Below are positions 7,717 to 16,462 of a stretch of 46,528 nucleotides of DNA, piece after piece. Position 1 is the first letter of the stretch, and each line of letters opens with the position of its first letter. Under the pieces are notes generated by a model. It was not told where the DNA came from and searched no databases. It was given only the letters and a program-made list of their open reading frames with translations. Both the position numbers and the translations under genes were made by a program. The stretch covers positions 1 through 46,528 of the forward strand of contig NZ_UQBH01000017.1 in assembly GCF_900539295.1 (NCBI RefSeq), given 5' to 3'. This stretch comes from an uncultured Megasphaera sp. GTDB taxonomy: Bacteria; Bacillota; Negativicutes; Veillonellales; Megasphaeraceae.

Positions 7717-8963
7717 TTCTGTCCCCCCTTTTTCAGCATATGTTCAGGCGGTTTACGGTTTAAGCCGTAGAACCAGGGATTGATGATCAATCCCGTATTA
7801 ATAAACCAGGTCAGAAGCGAACGACTGACGACGATGGCCGTGAACATGCTGACGACGAGACCGAGGGCCAAGTTGACGGCAAAGCCTTTGACCGTGCCGC
7901 TGCCCATGACGATGAGGACGACGGCGGCAATCATGACCGATACGTTGGCATCGAGGATGGTATTGAAAGCCCGGCGGAACCCGGCTTCCATCGACGTTCG
8001 CAAGGTTTTCCCGACCAGGACCTCTTCTTTAAACCGTTCGAAAATGAGGATGTTGGCATCGACGGCAAACCCCATAGACAGGATGACGCCGGCAATCCCC
8101 GGCAGGGTCAGTGTCGCATCGAGGTATTTCAAGATGCCCAGCAGGATGAGGACGTATACCAAGAGGGCGATATTGGCTACGATACCGGATACGCGGTAGA
8201 TGACGATTAAAAAGACCATAATCAGAATGATGCCGATCGCAAAAGCCCTTTCACTCTTTAATTTAGAGTCAAGGCCCAGGCTCGGACCAATCGTGCGGAC
8301 TTCCATGACTTTCAATTTAACAGGCAGTGCGCCCGAACGAAGGAGGATGGCTAAATTCTTGGCATCTTCCAAGGTCTGGCTGCCGGTGATGACCGCTTTG
8401 CCGCCCGTAATCGGTTCGTTGACGACGGGGTTGGTCAAGAGTTCACCGTCAAGGTAAATGCCGATTTTATGGCCTACATTAGAGGCTGTAAGGTCGGCAA
8501 ATTTTTTAGCCCCTTCATCGGTAAATTCAATGCCGACGACGTTTTTATGGCCTTGGTCGATCTGTTCTTTTGCCGTTTTCAGATCGCTCCCGGTCATCCG
8601 CGTCGTTCCGCTTTCATCTTTAAACTCCATGACAGCCGTTTTACCGATTGTTTCGATGGCTTTTTCCGGATTCTTTTCACCCGGCAATTCGACGATGATT
8701 CGACGAGCGCCTTCTTTCTGAACAAGCGGTTCGGTCAGGCCCATTTCATTGATACGGCGTTCGACGATGGTGACGGCACGGCTCAAAGAGTCTTCCGTAA
8801 CCGGTGCGTCCGGCGTATCTTCGGCTTCTAAGACGATATGCGTACCGCCTTGTAAGTCCAGGCCTTGTTTAATGGAGTTGGCAAGCGGATTAATAAAAGT
8901 AACAAAGGCTGCCACGATGATGATGACGGCCCCAAAAAATTTTATCATGTTACGAGTCCGCAA
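7713..8963 (-). CDS. secD: protein translocase subunit SecD
   Basis: A 416-residue SecD with one N-terminal membrane segment, the periplasmic P1 region starting at GLDLQGGTHIVLE, and five C-terminal segments containing GFAVDANILIFERFKEE. It pairs with SecF in the SecDF complex and, with YajC encoded upstream, supports export. The start is a TTG at 8961-8963: a strong G-rich ribosome site (8970-8977) lies 6-7 bases upstream, whereas the first ATG is 15 bases further in and too far away. The gene follows the formyl-THF cyclo-ligase gene by 33 bases in the same operon. Confidence 0.95.
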   Translation of the reverse strand: MRTRNMIKFFGAVIIIVAAFVTFINPLANSIKQGLDLQGGTHIVLEAEDTPDAPVTEDSLSRAVTIVERRINEMGLTEPLVQKEGARRIIVELPGEKNPEKAIETIGKTAVMEFKDESGTTRMTGSDLKTAKEQIDQGHKNVVGIEFTDEGAKKFADLTASNVGHKIGIYLDGELLTNPVVNEPITGGKAVITGSQTLEDAKNLAILLRSGALPVKLKVMEVRTIGPSLGLDSKLKSERAFAIGIILIMVFLIVIYRVSGIVANIALLVYVLILLGILKYLDATLTLPGIAGVILSMGFAVDANILIFERFKEEVLVGKTLRTSMEAGFRRAFNTILDANVSVMIAAVVLIVMGSGTVKGFAVNLALGLVVSMFTAIVVSRSLLTWFINTGLIINPWFYGLNRKPPEHMLKKGGQK

Positions 8964-8996
8964 CGATACTCCCCCCTCTGGGTAAATCTTATGGTT

Positions 8997-9578
8997 TTAT
9001 TGGTGAAGCACGAGATGGCGCCTGTCCGTAACCACTTCGGTCATGATGACGTCGTGGCCTTCTACGGGTACAGTGGGAACCATCTGAACGTCCCAAGCGA
9101 CAGCAATGGCCGCTACCGGTCCCTTCCCGCTAAGGAAGCGGTCGTAGTAAGCAGCGCCGTGACCTAAGCGGCCGCCATTTTCATCGAAGGCCAGGCCCGG
9201 GACAAGGATGAGATCGAGGTCAGCTGCCGCCACGCGCGGACTGCCCTCCGGCGCCGTGCGGATGCCGTAAGCTCCGACGACAGCCTGATCCAGCCCTTCC
9301 AATCGGGCTGCCACGATTTCGGTCCGACTGATACAGACCGGGACGTAGACCTCTTTCCCATCTCGAACAGCCCGGGAAATCAAGGCGTCGAGGCTGACTT
9401 CGTCAGGCATATTGAGAAAGGCCATGATGCGCCGTGCCCGGTCATAGGCCGGCAAAGCCGAAATCCGGGCACAGACGGCCGCACTGGCCGAAGTTTTTTC
9501 GGCTTCCGTCAATTGATGGAGGCGGTCATACATAGCGCTGCGCAGTTCTTTCTTACTGAGCATCTTTCTGGTTTTCAT
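8997..9578 (-). CDS. fthC: 5-formyltetrahydrofolate cyclo-ligase
   Basis: A protein of up to 193 residues that converts 5-formyl-THF to 5,10-methenyl-THF using ATP. The family signature is LVPGLAFDENGGRLGHGAAYYDRFL, which is split here only for description: a VPG-LAFD stretch followed by GRLGHG and YYDRFL near residues 125-150. The start is uncertain. The ATG at 9578 overlaps the last 26 bases of yajC, and a second ATG five codons later (9563) also lacks a clear ribosome site; translation is probably coupled to yajC. Its place inside the yajC-secDF block appears to be a lineage-specific insertion into an otherwise common order. Confidence 0.88.
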   Translation of the reverse strand: MKTRKMLSKKELRSAMYDRLHQLTEAEKTSASAAVCARISALPAYDRARRIMAFLNMPDEVSLDALISRAVRDGKEVYVPVCISRTEIVAARLEGLDQAVVGAYGIRTAPEGSPRVAAADLDLILVPGLAFDENGGRLGHGAAYYDRFLSGKGPVAAIAVAWDVQMVPTVPVEGHDVIMTEVVTDRRHLVLHQ

Positions 9579-9942
9579 CAGCAGGCTGAGCTGCTTCTGC
9601 TTTTACGTCACTTTTTTCTTCAACAACTTCCGGCTTTTCGGCCTTCTTAGCAGCCTTTTTGCCTTCGCTGCTGTTCTTGCTGAGGACCTGAGCAACAGCT
9701 GCGCGGGTAACGCGGATTTCGACCTTATCGGCTACGCGGATGACGAGATAATCGTCATGCAGGGATACGATCGTACCCATGACGCCGCCGACAGTGACGA
9801 TTTTAGCGCCCGGCTTCAGGCTGTCCAGCATTTCCTGCCGTCTCTTCTGCTGCTTTTTCTGCGGCCGCCACAGCAGAAAATAAAAAATGACGACCATGAG
9901 GATAATGGGCCAAAAAGCGGTAAGCTGTTCAGTCATATCCAT
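9553..9942 (-). CDS. yajC: preprotein translocase accessory subunit YajC
   Basis: A 129-residue protein with one membrane segment (about residues 9-28), then the typical RPQKKQQKRRQEML and LKPGAKIVTVGGVMGTIVSL stretch of YajC, and a Lys/Glu/Ala-rich tail. YajC associates with SecDF. The ATG at 9942 is chosen over the one six codons upstream because GGAGG lies 8 bases before it. It follows tgt by 51 bases. Confidence 0.93.
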   Translation of the reverse strand: MDMTEQLTAFWPIILMVVIFYFLLWRPQKKQQKRRQEMLDSLKPGAKIVTVGGVMGTIVSLHDDYLVIRVADKVEIRVTRAAVAQVLSKNSSEGKKAAKKAEKPEVVEEKSDVKAEAAQPADENQKDAQ

Positions 9943-9993
9943 GTCAAACACCTCCATCAACTAAAAAAATTAAAATATTTTATGTGCAAGCGC

Positions 9994-11100
9994 TTACGCG
10001 TCTTGATACCTTTTCCAAAAATCCCGGCGGAATTCGCGGAACGTCCCGTCGAAGATCGACTGACGCATATCCCGCATGAACTGCAGCAGGAAATAAAGGT
10101 TGTGAATACTGACCAAACGATAAGCCAGAAGTTCTTCCGCTTTGAAGAGGTGGCGGATATAAGCCCGCGAATAATTGCGGCACGTATAGCACTGGCAGCC
10201 ATCTTCAATGGGATGAAAATCATGAGCATACTTGGCATTGCGCACGGTCAGGCGTCCTTCATGGGTCATAGCCATGCCGTTGCGGGCAACGCGGGTCGGG
10301 AAGACGCAGTCAAACATGTCGACGCCGCGGGCAACGCCTTCAAGGAGGCAGTCCGGCGTGCCGACACCCATCAGATAACGGGCCTTGGTCTTCGGCAGAT
10401 ACGGGGTCGTATGCTCAAGTATATCATACATTATATCCTTAGATTCGCCAACACTCAAGCCGCCGATGCCGTAGCCGTCAAAATCCATGTCGACCAAATC
10501 GCGGCAGCTCTGCTGACGAAGATCCTTGTACATCCCGCCCTGGACGATGCCAAACAACCCCTGGGTCTCACTGTGGTGATGGTCGAGGCAGCGCTTTGCC
10601 CAGCGGCTGGTCCGTTCCGTCGACAAGCGAGTGTATTCGTAGTCGGACGGATAGGGAATGCATTCGTCAAAGGCCATGGCAATATCGGAATCGAGGGCCA
10701 TCTGAATGTCCATCGACACTTCAGGCGACAAGAATTTTTTCGAACCGTCTAAGTGGGAACGGAAGGTAACCCCTTCTTCGGTGATCTTGCGCATCTGGCC
10801 GAGGCTGAATACCTGAAAGCCGCCGCTGTCGGTGAGGATCGCCTGCTTCCAGTTCATGAATTTATGAAGGCCTCCCGCTTCCTTGACCAAATCGTGGCCC
10901 GGGCGAAGGAACAAGTGATAGGTATTGCTGAGGATGACCTGAGCCCCCATATCGTAGAGCTCTTCCGGCGTCAGTGTCTTGACCGTCGCCTGCGTACCGA
11001 CAGGCATGAACATGGGCGTCTTGAACGTACCGTGAGGGGTACGCAGGATACCGGCACGGGCGCCGTCGCATTCGGCCTGTTGTTCGTAGGTAATAACCAT
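9994..11100 (-). CDS. tgt: queuine tRNA-ribosyltransferase
   Basis: A 368-residue tRNA-guanine transglycosylase that exchanges guanine 34 of GUN-anticodon tRNAs for preQ1. Seen are DSGGFQVFSLG with the active-site Asp, GGLSVGE, GVDMFDCVFPTR with the nucleophilic Asp, and the zinc site CQCYTC followed by the His in YIRHLF. The start at 11100 is supported by GGGAGG about 6 bases upstream. queA lies 10 bases upstream, so the two queuosine steps are cotranscribed. Confidence 0.96.
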   Translation of the reverse strand: MVITYEQQAECDGARAGILRTPHGTFKTPMFMPVGTQATVKTLTPEELYDMGAQVILSNTYHLFLRPGHDLVKEAGGLHKFMNWKQAILTDSGGFQVFSLGQMRKITEEGVTFRSHLDGSKKFLSPEVSMDIQMALDSDIAMAFDECIPYPSDYEYTRLSTERTSRWAKRCLDHHHSETQGLFGIVQGGMYKDLRQQSCRDLVDMDFDGYGIGGLSVGESKDIMYDILEHTTPYLPKTKARYLMGVGTPDCLLEGVARGVDMFDCVFPTRVARNGMAMTHEGRLTVRNAKYAHDFHPIEDGCQCYTCRNYSRAYIRHLFKAEELLAYRLVSIHNLYFLLQFMRDMRQSIFDGTFREFRRDFWKRYQDA

Positions 11101-11110
11101 AGATTCCTCC

Positions 11111-12130
11111 CTAGTGAATGAACATGGCATCGCCAAAACTAAAGAAACGGTATTTTTCTTTTACAGCCGTTTCGTAGGCTTTTAAGATTTTTTCCCTCGT
11201 CGACAAGGCACTGATGAGCATGAGCAGTGTCGATTCAGGAAGGTGGAAATTAGTGACCAGGGCATCGACAATATGGAAGGTAAAGCCCGGATAGATGAAG
11301 ATATTGGTCCAACCGGAACCGGCTTTTAAAGTCCCTGTCGTACCGGCGCTTTCAAGGGTCCGGATGCTGGTCGTACCGACGGCAATGACCCGTCGTCCTT
11401 CGGCTTTGGCCTTGTTGATCGTCGCTGCCGCTTCTTCCGTAATGCTGTAAAATTCGCTGTGCATTTCATGATCTTCGATGTTTTCTTCCTCGACAGGCCG
11501 GAAGGTTCCCAAACCGACATGCAGGGTGACGAAAACTTCTTCAACGCCCTTATCGCGAATTTTCTGCAGCAATTCTTCGGTAAAATGAAGGCCCGCCGTC
11601 GGCGCCGCTGCCGAGCCGCGTTCATTGGCATAGACCGTCTGATACTGGTTGGGGTCTTCCATCTTTTCGTGGATATACGGCGGAAGGGGCATTTCCCCGA
11701 TAGAATCGATGATGTCGTCGAAGTTGCCGTCATAGGAAAATTTGATGATACGACCGCCAAAATCGGTCCGATCTTCGACGGTGCCCGTAAGGCCTTCGGC
11801 AAATTCGATGGTCGTTCCCGGAAGGGCTTTTTTGCCCGGCTTTACCAATACTTCCCAGCGGTCATCGCCGACAGGCGTCAAAAGCAGGACTTCGACCTTG
11901 CCGCCCGTCGGGGTGCGCTTGCCGTAAATCCGCGCCGGAATGACGCGGGAGTCATTGAATACCAGGACGTCGCCTTCGTGGAGTTCATCGACGAGGTCAT
12001 AAAAATATTTATGGGCTACATCGCCGCTCTTTCGGTCATACAGCATGAGCCGAGCGTGATCCCGAGGTTCTGCCGGATGCTGGGCGATGAGTTCTTTCGG
12101 TAAATCGTAATAAAAATCTGTCAGTTTCAC
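11111..12130 (-). CDS. queA: S-adenosylmethionine:tRNA ribosyltransferase-isomerase
   Basis: A 339-residue QueA that adds the cyclopentane-forming ribosyl group from SAM to preQ1 in tRNA. Family marks include FYYDLPKELIAQHP at the N-terminus, VFNDSRVIPAR, the APTAGLHFTEELL stretch, HVGLGTFRPV, GTTSIRTLES and NFHLPESTLLML. The start codon is GTG (12128-12130), with an AGGAAGG ribosome site upstream. It sits between spoIID-like and tgt genes with 25 and 10 base gaps. Confidence 0.96.
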   Translation of the reverse strand: MKLTDFYYDLPKELIAQHPAEPRDHARLMLYDRKSGDVAHKYFYDLVDELHEGDVLVFNDSRVIPARIYGKRTPTGGKVEVLLLTPVGDDRWEVLVKPGKKALPGTTIEFAEGLTGTVEDRTDFGGRIIKFSYDGNFDDIIDSIGEMPLPPYIHEKMEDPNQYQTVYANERGSAAAPTAGLHFTEELLQKIRDKGVEEVFVTLHVGLGTFRPVEEENIEDHEMHSEFYSITEEAAATINKAKAEGRRVIAVGTTSIRTLESAGTTGTLKAGSGWTNIFIYPGFTFHIVDALVTNFHLPESTLLMLISALSTREKILKAYETAVKEKYRFFSFGDAMFIH

Positions 12131-12155
12131 AATAAGACCTTCCTCTTTTAATGCA

Positions 12156-13505
12156 TTAATAGAGCTTCTTTATTTCCGTCCCCGTATAGTAATGGGTCAA
12201 AATCTTCCGGTAATAATCTCGTTCTCCGGCGTGCTCCTGCGCCATCTGGTAAGCCCCGTACTGGCTCATTCCCAAGCCGTGGCCCCAGCCAAAACCGTAG
12301 ATGGTCAAGGGCTGACCTGCTTTGACCGTAAAATCGAGCTTGCGGGCAGCCTTTCCCGTGTCGGGATCCGGAGCCGTCCCCTTGCCGCTGTAAAAGTCAA
12401 AAAGCGTGCTGCGCAGTCCGAAGATGGACTGGAAGGCCAGGCCCTTTACGGTGACATCGCCTTTGGTGCCGTGGACGACCAGTGACTGAACCCGGCCCGA
12501 TACGCCGCGGTCCTTTGTCGTCATAGGCCGTTTGGCCAGAGGCGACAAGGTAATCGACTTGATTTTCCCTACGCCCTTTCCGGCAGCCGTCAGTTTCTCA
12601 GCCATCTTTTCCGGCGTTGTCGTCACCGACCAGCGGTAGCCCGGCATCTTGTCGCTGGTATCACTGACACCGCGCAGATACGGGATGTATGTCCCCCATA
12701 CATTTTCACTGTTTTCGGTCCAGCCGCCGCCCGTCGAGAAAAAGAAGGCGTCGATAGGCTTTCCCTGATAAGTCAGTATTTCGCCCTTAGTCGCATTGAC
12801 CGCTCGGATGACCGACGGCGACTCGCCGCCGACACCGGCATAGACCTGGCTCGACGTATCGTCCGTCAAGTCAAAGCCGCGCTGACTAAAGCGCTTCTTA
12901 TGGGCAATGGCATAGGTCCGAGCAGCGACGGCCTGGGCCTTCAAGGCTTCTTCGCTCCACGCCGGCGACATTTCTTTGCCGACGACGCCGTAAAGATACT
13001 GTTCTACGGGCAGGACATTGACGACGGTAATCCCCCAGCGGCCGGGCGACTTCATCAGTTCCAAGTCACCGCGGTAGGCATAGCCGTCCGTGACCTTGAC
13101 CACGCCGTTTTTTCCTAAGGAACGGACTTTCAGGTTTCCCTTGCCGGCCGTTCCGTTGACGGCCAAATCGGTTCCCGATAAGGTAACCGTAACCGGCACA
13201 TTGGCTGCCGATTTTTTCCAAAGGGAATCGCCGCGGTAAATGCCCAGCCCCTGGGGGCTCGTAAAGGATACGCGGCCCTGCCCTTCGCGGATGCCGATGC
13301 GTACCGTATCCGTTTTTTCCTCAACCGGTTTTTGCTGCGGCACCGTCGTTTTAGACGACCGGCCGGATTTTGTCTGAACCGTCTTTACAGGCTGGCGCGA
13401 AACCGTTTTTTTATCTTTAGCGGGCGCTGCCCAAACACTGGTCGTAAGGAGTGTGCAGACGGCAGCTGCCGTACAAATAAAAGCCAATCGACTTCGTTTA
13501 TTCAT
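12156..13505 (-). CDS. SpoIID/LytB-domain protein (peptidoglycan-active, exported)
   Basis: A 449-residue protein with a signal peptide (about residues 1-27, ending SVWA-AP), a basic Ser/Thr linker, then a SpoIID domain. The conserved VEQYLYGVVGKEMSPAW region contains the likely catalytic Glu (E178), followed by EALKAQAVAARTYA, and near the C-terminus GWGHGLGMSQYGA. SpoIID cleaves glycan strands as a lytic transglycosylase during spore engulfment. Homologues without the spore context occur widely and probably remodel peptidoglycan. The ATG at 13505 has GAGGTG about 8 bases upstream. Nothing else in the window points to sporulation, so a vegetative envelope role is likely. Confidence 0.88.
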   Translation of the reverse strand: MNKRSRLAFICTAAAVCTLLTTSVWAAPAKDKKTVSRQPVKTVQTKSGRSSKTTVPQQKPVEEKTDTVRIGIREGQGRVSFTSPQGLGIYRGDSLWKKSAANVPVTVTLSGTDLAVNGTAGKGNLKVRSLGKNGVVKVTDGYAYRGDLELMKSPGRWGITVVNVLPVEQYLYGVVGKEMSPAWSEEALKAQAVAARTYAIAHKKRFSQRGFDLTDDTSSQVYAGVGGESPSVIRAVNATKGEILTYQGKPIDAFFFSTGGGWTENSENVWGTYIPYLRGVSDTSDKMPGYRWSVTTTPEKMAEKLTAAGKGVGKIKSITLSPLAKRPMTTKDRGVSGRVQSLVVHGTKGDVTVKGLAFQSIFGLRSTLFDFYSGKGTAPDPDTGKAARKLDFTVKAGQPLTIYGFGWGHGLGMSQYGAYQMAQEHAGERDYYRKILTHYYTGTEIKKLY

Positions 13506-13516
13506 AAAAACGCACC

Positions 13517-13732
13517 TCATAAACGAAAGAATAGATTCAATACAATCGTCAAGATCACGCTGATGAGAATACAGGTGACAATAGGGAAGGAAAAGGATGT
13601 ATTCCCTCTGGTAAAGGAAATATCTCCGGGCAGATGGCCCAAGAACTTTCCGATTCCCAAGGCATCACCGGCCATCCAGATAAGGCCGGCAAGGATAAAA
13701 AAAACGCCGATCATGAGCAATAATTTTCCCAT
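13517..13732 (-). CDS. DUF2905-family small membrane protein
   Basis: A 71-residue protein with two membrane segments (about residues 3-22 and 46-68) around the conserved LGHLPGDISFTRGNTSFSFP stretch that marks DUF2905. The function of the family is unknown. GAGGAGGG precedes the ATG at 13732. It is often found beside ruvB, as here, and lies 11 bases before both neighbours. Confidence 0.85.
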   Translation of the reverse strand: MGKLLLMIGVFFILAGLIWMAGDALGIGKFLGHLPGDISFTRGNTSFSFPIVTCILISVILTIVLNLFFRL

Positions 13733-13743
13733 GCTGTCCCTCC

Positions 13744-14748
13744 TCATTCCGCAGTCGGCACGGGGAGACCCAAATGCCGATAGGCAGCATCGGTAACGAC
13801 GCGGCCGCGGGGCGTGCGGTTCAAAAAGCCCTGCTGCATCAAGAAGGGCTCGTATACGTCTTCTACGGCGTCAACGGACTCGCTGATCGCAGCTGCAATC
13901 GTGTCGAGCCCGACGGGACCGCCGCCGAATTTTTCGATAATGACCTGCAGAACCTTGCGGTCGGTCCGGTCCAGGCCGCACGAATCGACTTCCAGCCGAT
14001 TGAGGGCATGATTGGCAAGATCCGCCGTAATGGTCTCGACGTCGGCCACTTGAGCAAAGTCACGAACGCGCTTCAACAAGCGGTTGGCAATACGCGGCGT
14101 CCCCCGTGAGCGGCGGGCGATTTCAAAGGCGCCGTCGTCGTCGATATCCATAGCCAGAATATCTGCCGTCCGTTTAATGATGAGGACCAGATCTTCGGGC
14201 TTATAAAATTCCAAGCGGCAGATGACGCCGAAGCGGTCGCGAAGAGGCGGCGCCAGTCGCCCGACCTGGGTCGTCGCCCCGACCAGCGTAAAGGGCGGCA
14301 GATCGATGCGCACCGACCGGGCACTGGGCCCCTTGCCGATGACGATATCGAGGGCATAGTCTTCCATGGCCGCATAGAGTACTTCTTCGACGCTGTGGGA
14401 CAGGCGGTGGATTTCGTCGATGAACAACAGATCCCGTTCCTGCAAATTGGTCAATAAAGCTGCCAAATCACCGGGGCGCTCGATAGCCGGCCCGGACGTA
14501 ATGCGCAGGTTGACCCCCAATTCATTGGCGACGATGCCGGCCATGGTCGTCTTGCCGAGGCCCGGCGGGCCGTACAAGAGGACGTGGTCTAAGGCTTCCT
14601 TGCGAAGCTTGGCCGCTTTTATAAAGATCTCCAGATTTTCTTTCGCTTTGGTCTGGCCGATATATTCTCGAAAGTAGTGAGGCCGCAGACTGTACTGCCA
14701 GGAATCACCGGGCAAATCTGCAGTCTCGATGACGCGATTCTCTCCCAT
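13744..14748 (-). CDS. ruvB: Holliday junction branch migration helicase RuvB
   Basis: A 334-residue AAA+ ATPase motor that, with RuvA, drives branch migration of Holliday junctions. Walker A is GPPGLGKT (residues 60-67), Walker B is in LLFIDEIH (108-114), and the sensor region GATTQVGRLAPPLRDRF and C-terminal winged helix (RTPRGRVVT) are present. The ATG at 14748 has GGGAGG overlapping the ruvA stop codon. Confidence 0.98.
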   Translation of the reverse strand: MGENRVIETADLPGDSWQYSLRPHYFREYIGQTKAKENLEIFIKAAKLRKEALDHVLLYGPPGLGKTTMAGIVANELGVNLRITSGPAIERPGDLAALLTNLQERDLLFIDEIHRLSHSVEEVLYAAMEDYALDIVIGKGPSARSVRIDLPPFTLVGATTQVGRLAPPLRDRFGVICRLEFYKPEDLVLIIKRTADILAMDIDDDGAFEIARRSRGTPRIANRLLKRVRDFAQVADVETITADLANHALNRLEVDSCGLDRTDRKVLQVIIEKFGGGPVGLDTIAAAISESVDAVEDVYEPFLMQQGFLNRTPRGRVVTDAAYRHLGLPVPTAE

Positions 14749-14751
14749 GTC

Positions 14752-15357
14752 TTACCTCCCGCTCCCTAAGGACTTCAAGGTCGCTTTTAACAGCGCTTCG
14801 ACGGTTTCACATTCGGATAAATGGGACTCAGCCACGGGCAGGACTTCCTGCTCGCTGTAGCCGAGGCCGGTCAGGGCCGCTACGGTTTCCGCGAGGAGTC
14901 CCGACAAGCCGGACGGAGCCTGGCCTTCCCCGACTTCCGCCGCAGGGGCAACGCCGTCGAGGCCGATTTTATCCTGTAATTCCAAGACGATCCGTTCCGC
15001 CGTCTTCTTGCCGACGCCGGGCATCTTAGTCAAACTCTTGATATCCTTATTGTGAACGGCCAGTCTGAAGCCGTCGGCCTTATCGGCACTCAAGATGCCC
15101 AGGGCTACCTTAGGCCCGACACCGTTTACGCCGATGAGGAGCATGAAGAGGTCGTATTCGTCCTGGGTGGCAAAACCATAGAGCAGGATGGCGTCTTCCC
15201 GAACGCTCATATAAGTATATAAGAGGGCTTCCCTGCCGACGGTCAACGTATCCAAAGTCGATGCCGGCGCATAAGTCCGATAGCCGACACCGTGGACATC
15301 GATAAAGCAGGAATTCGAAAAAATATGGCTGACAATGCCTTTTACATATCCGATCAT
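14752..15357 (-). CDS. ruvA: Holliday junction branch migration protein RuvA
   Basis: A 201-residue RuvA with the N-terminal OB domain (MIGYVKGIVSHIF), the helix-hairpin-helix stretches LLIGVNGVGPKVALGIL and LTKMPGVGKKTAERIVLEL, and a C-terminal domain III (ETVAALTGLGYSEQEV) that contacts RuvB. It overlaps ruvC by four bases (ATGA), indicating coupled translation. Confidence 0.98.
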   Translation of the reverse strand: MIGYVKGIVSHIFSNSCFIDVHGVGYRTYAPASTLDTLTVGREALLYTYMSVREDAILLYGFATQDEYDLFMLLIGVNGVGPKVALGILSADKADGFRLAVHNKDIKSLTKMPGVGKKTAERIVLELQDKIGLDGVAPAAEVGEGQAPSGLSGLLAETVAALTGLGYSEQEVLPVAESHLSECETVEALLKATLKSLGSGR

Positions 15358-15854
15358 AACTGTACCTTCCGTTTCAGACTCATGGAGTGGCTGGAATAAA
15401 TGGCATAGATAGCCATGGCCAGGCCATCGGCAGCATCGTCGGGCTTAATTTTCTGACGGATGCCTAAGAGGCGCATGGTCATATCGATGACTTGTTCCTT
15501 TGTCGCCCGGCCGTAGCCGGTAACCCCCTGCTTGACCTGCAGAGGAGAAAACTCCAGAATCGGGATGCCCGCCTGCTGAGCCGTCAGCAAAATGACGCCG
15601 CGGGCTTGGCCGACCGTAATGGCTGTCGTAACGTTGCGGTTGAAGAAAAGCTGTTCGACGCCGATGAGGTCGGGCTGATATTTCCGATAAAGTTCATTGA
15701 GGCCGTCAAAGAGCATGACCAGGCGTTCTGCATCGCTCGATTTCGATGGCGTCTGAATCGTTCCATACGTCACCGGTTTCAGCCGGCTGCCGTCACTGTC
15801 GACAACGCCAAAACCGCAGATAGCCGTCCCCGGATCGATTCCCATGGCACGCAT
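15354..15854 (-). CDS. ruvC: crossover junction endodeoxyribonuclease RuvC
   Basis: A 166-residue Holliday junction resolvase of the RNase H fold. The first acidic residue lies in GIDPGT, the second in GVEQLFF, and the terminal pair in KPDDAADGLAMA, giving the usual four-acid metal site. The ATG at 15854 has AGGAGG about 8 bases upstream. It is the first gene of the operon that runs to secF. Confidence 0.98.
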   Translation of the reverse strand: MRAMGIDPGTAICGFGVVDSDGSRLKPVTYGTIQTPSKSSDAERLVMLFDGLNELYRKYQPDLIGVEQLFFNRNVTTAITVGQARGVILLTAQQAGIPILEFSPLQVKQGVTGYGRATKEQVIDMTMRLLGIRQKIKPDDAADGLAMAIYAIYSSHSMSLKRKVQL

Positions 15855-15888
15855 CTTTCAAACCTCCTATCATAACAGACTAGTGTTT

Positions 15889-15918
15889 ATTATAACACGA
15901 AACCAGGGGACTGGTACA
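15889..15918 (-). promoter_or_regulatory. promoter of the ruvC-secF operon
   Basis: An extended -10 TGT-TATAAT (TATAAT at 15889-15894, TG at 15896-15897) lies 35 bases before ruvC. The -35 region (TGTACC, 18-bp spacing) is poor. No other clear promoter was seen before secF, so it probably drives the whole nine-kb operon. Confidence 0.55.
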
Positions 15919-15939
15919 GACCGGTCCCCTGGTTTTTAC
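15901..15939. terminator. terminator-like hairpin after the first RseC-like gene
   Basis: An 11-bp perfect stem (15901-15911 with 15924-15934) stands between the RseC-like gene and the ruvC promoter. The plus strand continues with five T, the minus strand with TTTCGTG, so leftward termination would have only a weak T tract. Its inner arm overlaps the ruvC -35 region. Confidence 0.5.
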
Positions 15940-15963
15940 GCAAATAAAACATTATTAAATTTT

Positions 15964-16383
15964 CTATCTTTCATCCTTATCATCGCTGACAATGCTGATG
16001 ATCGTAGCCTTGGTATCAATGATACTCCCCAGCAATTTGTCATAAGACCGGATGATAGCCGCTGAAACAGCTGCACCAATAGCGGCGCCGATCAGGGCAC
16101 CGACTTCATTACTCTGGACGAAATATCCGAGTACCGCAGCTGCTAAAATTAAGAATACCGGAACGATGAAGCAGACGAAAGCACCCGAAATGAGATGGGA
16201 ATCGTCGACTTGATAGCGAACGCGGTCGCCTTCATCGGCACCGAGGTAATTGTAAGCTAAAATTTTGACATGATCTGCCGCCGCACAAGCACTGCAGGCG
16301 ACATAAAGAGAGTCGCGGCTAACCCTCACTTTGGCTAAGCCATTGTCTTTGATTTCTTCAATGAAACCTTCACCAATACGCAT
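15964..16383 (-). CDS. RseC/MucC-family membrane protein (copy 1)
   Basis: A 139-residue protein with a soluble N-terminal part containing Cys pairs (ACSACAAADHV, near residue 30-40), a GDRVRYQV beta strand, and two membrane segments (about 65-85 and 90-112) with Gly/Ala helix packing. This is the RseC/MucC plan, known in proteobacteria from the SoxR-reducing system and Rnf-linked electron flow. A redox role at the inner membrane is likely. A GGGGGC site precedes the ATG, and the gene has its own promoter inside the MATE gene. A paralogue lies at 28979-29395. Confidence 0.8.
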   Translation of the reverse strand: MRIGEGFIEEIKDNGLAKVRVSRDSLYVACSACAAADHVKILAYNYLGADEGDRVRYQVDDSHLISGAFVCFIVPVFLILAAAVLGYFVQSNEVGALIGAAIGAAVSAAIIRSYDKLLGSIIDTKATIISIVSDDKDER

Positions 16384-16433
16384 GGTTTACGCCCCCTTAA
16401 AACATAATCAATAATAATTATTTGTTACAATTA

Positions 16434-16462
16434 ATTATAGCACGTTCAGCAGAATTCATCAA
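16434..16462 (-). promoter_or_regulatory. promoter of RseC-like gene 1
   Basis: TTGATG (16457-16462), a 17-bp spacer and TATAAT (16434-16439) on the minus strand. The -35 box lies inside the last codons of the MATE gene. Confidence 0.7.

Noticed and set aside
7713..8948. ATG start for SecD
   Set aside because: The TTG at 8963 is correctly spaced from a strong ribosome site; the ATG is too far from it.
9757..10752. Open frame of 331 codons on the plus strand
   Set aside because: It runs opposite to yajC and tgt, both certain genes, and has no family features.
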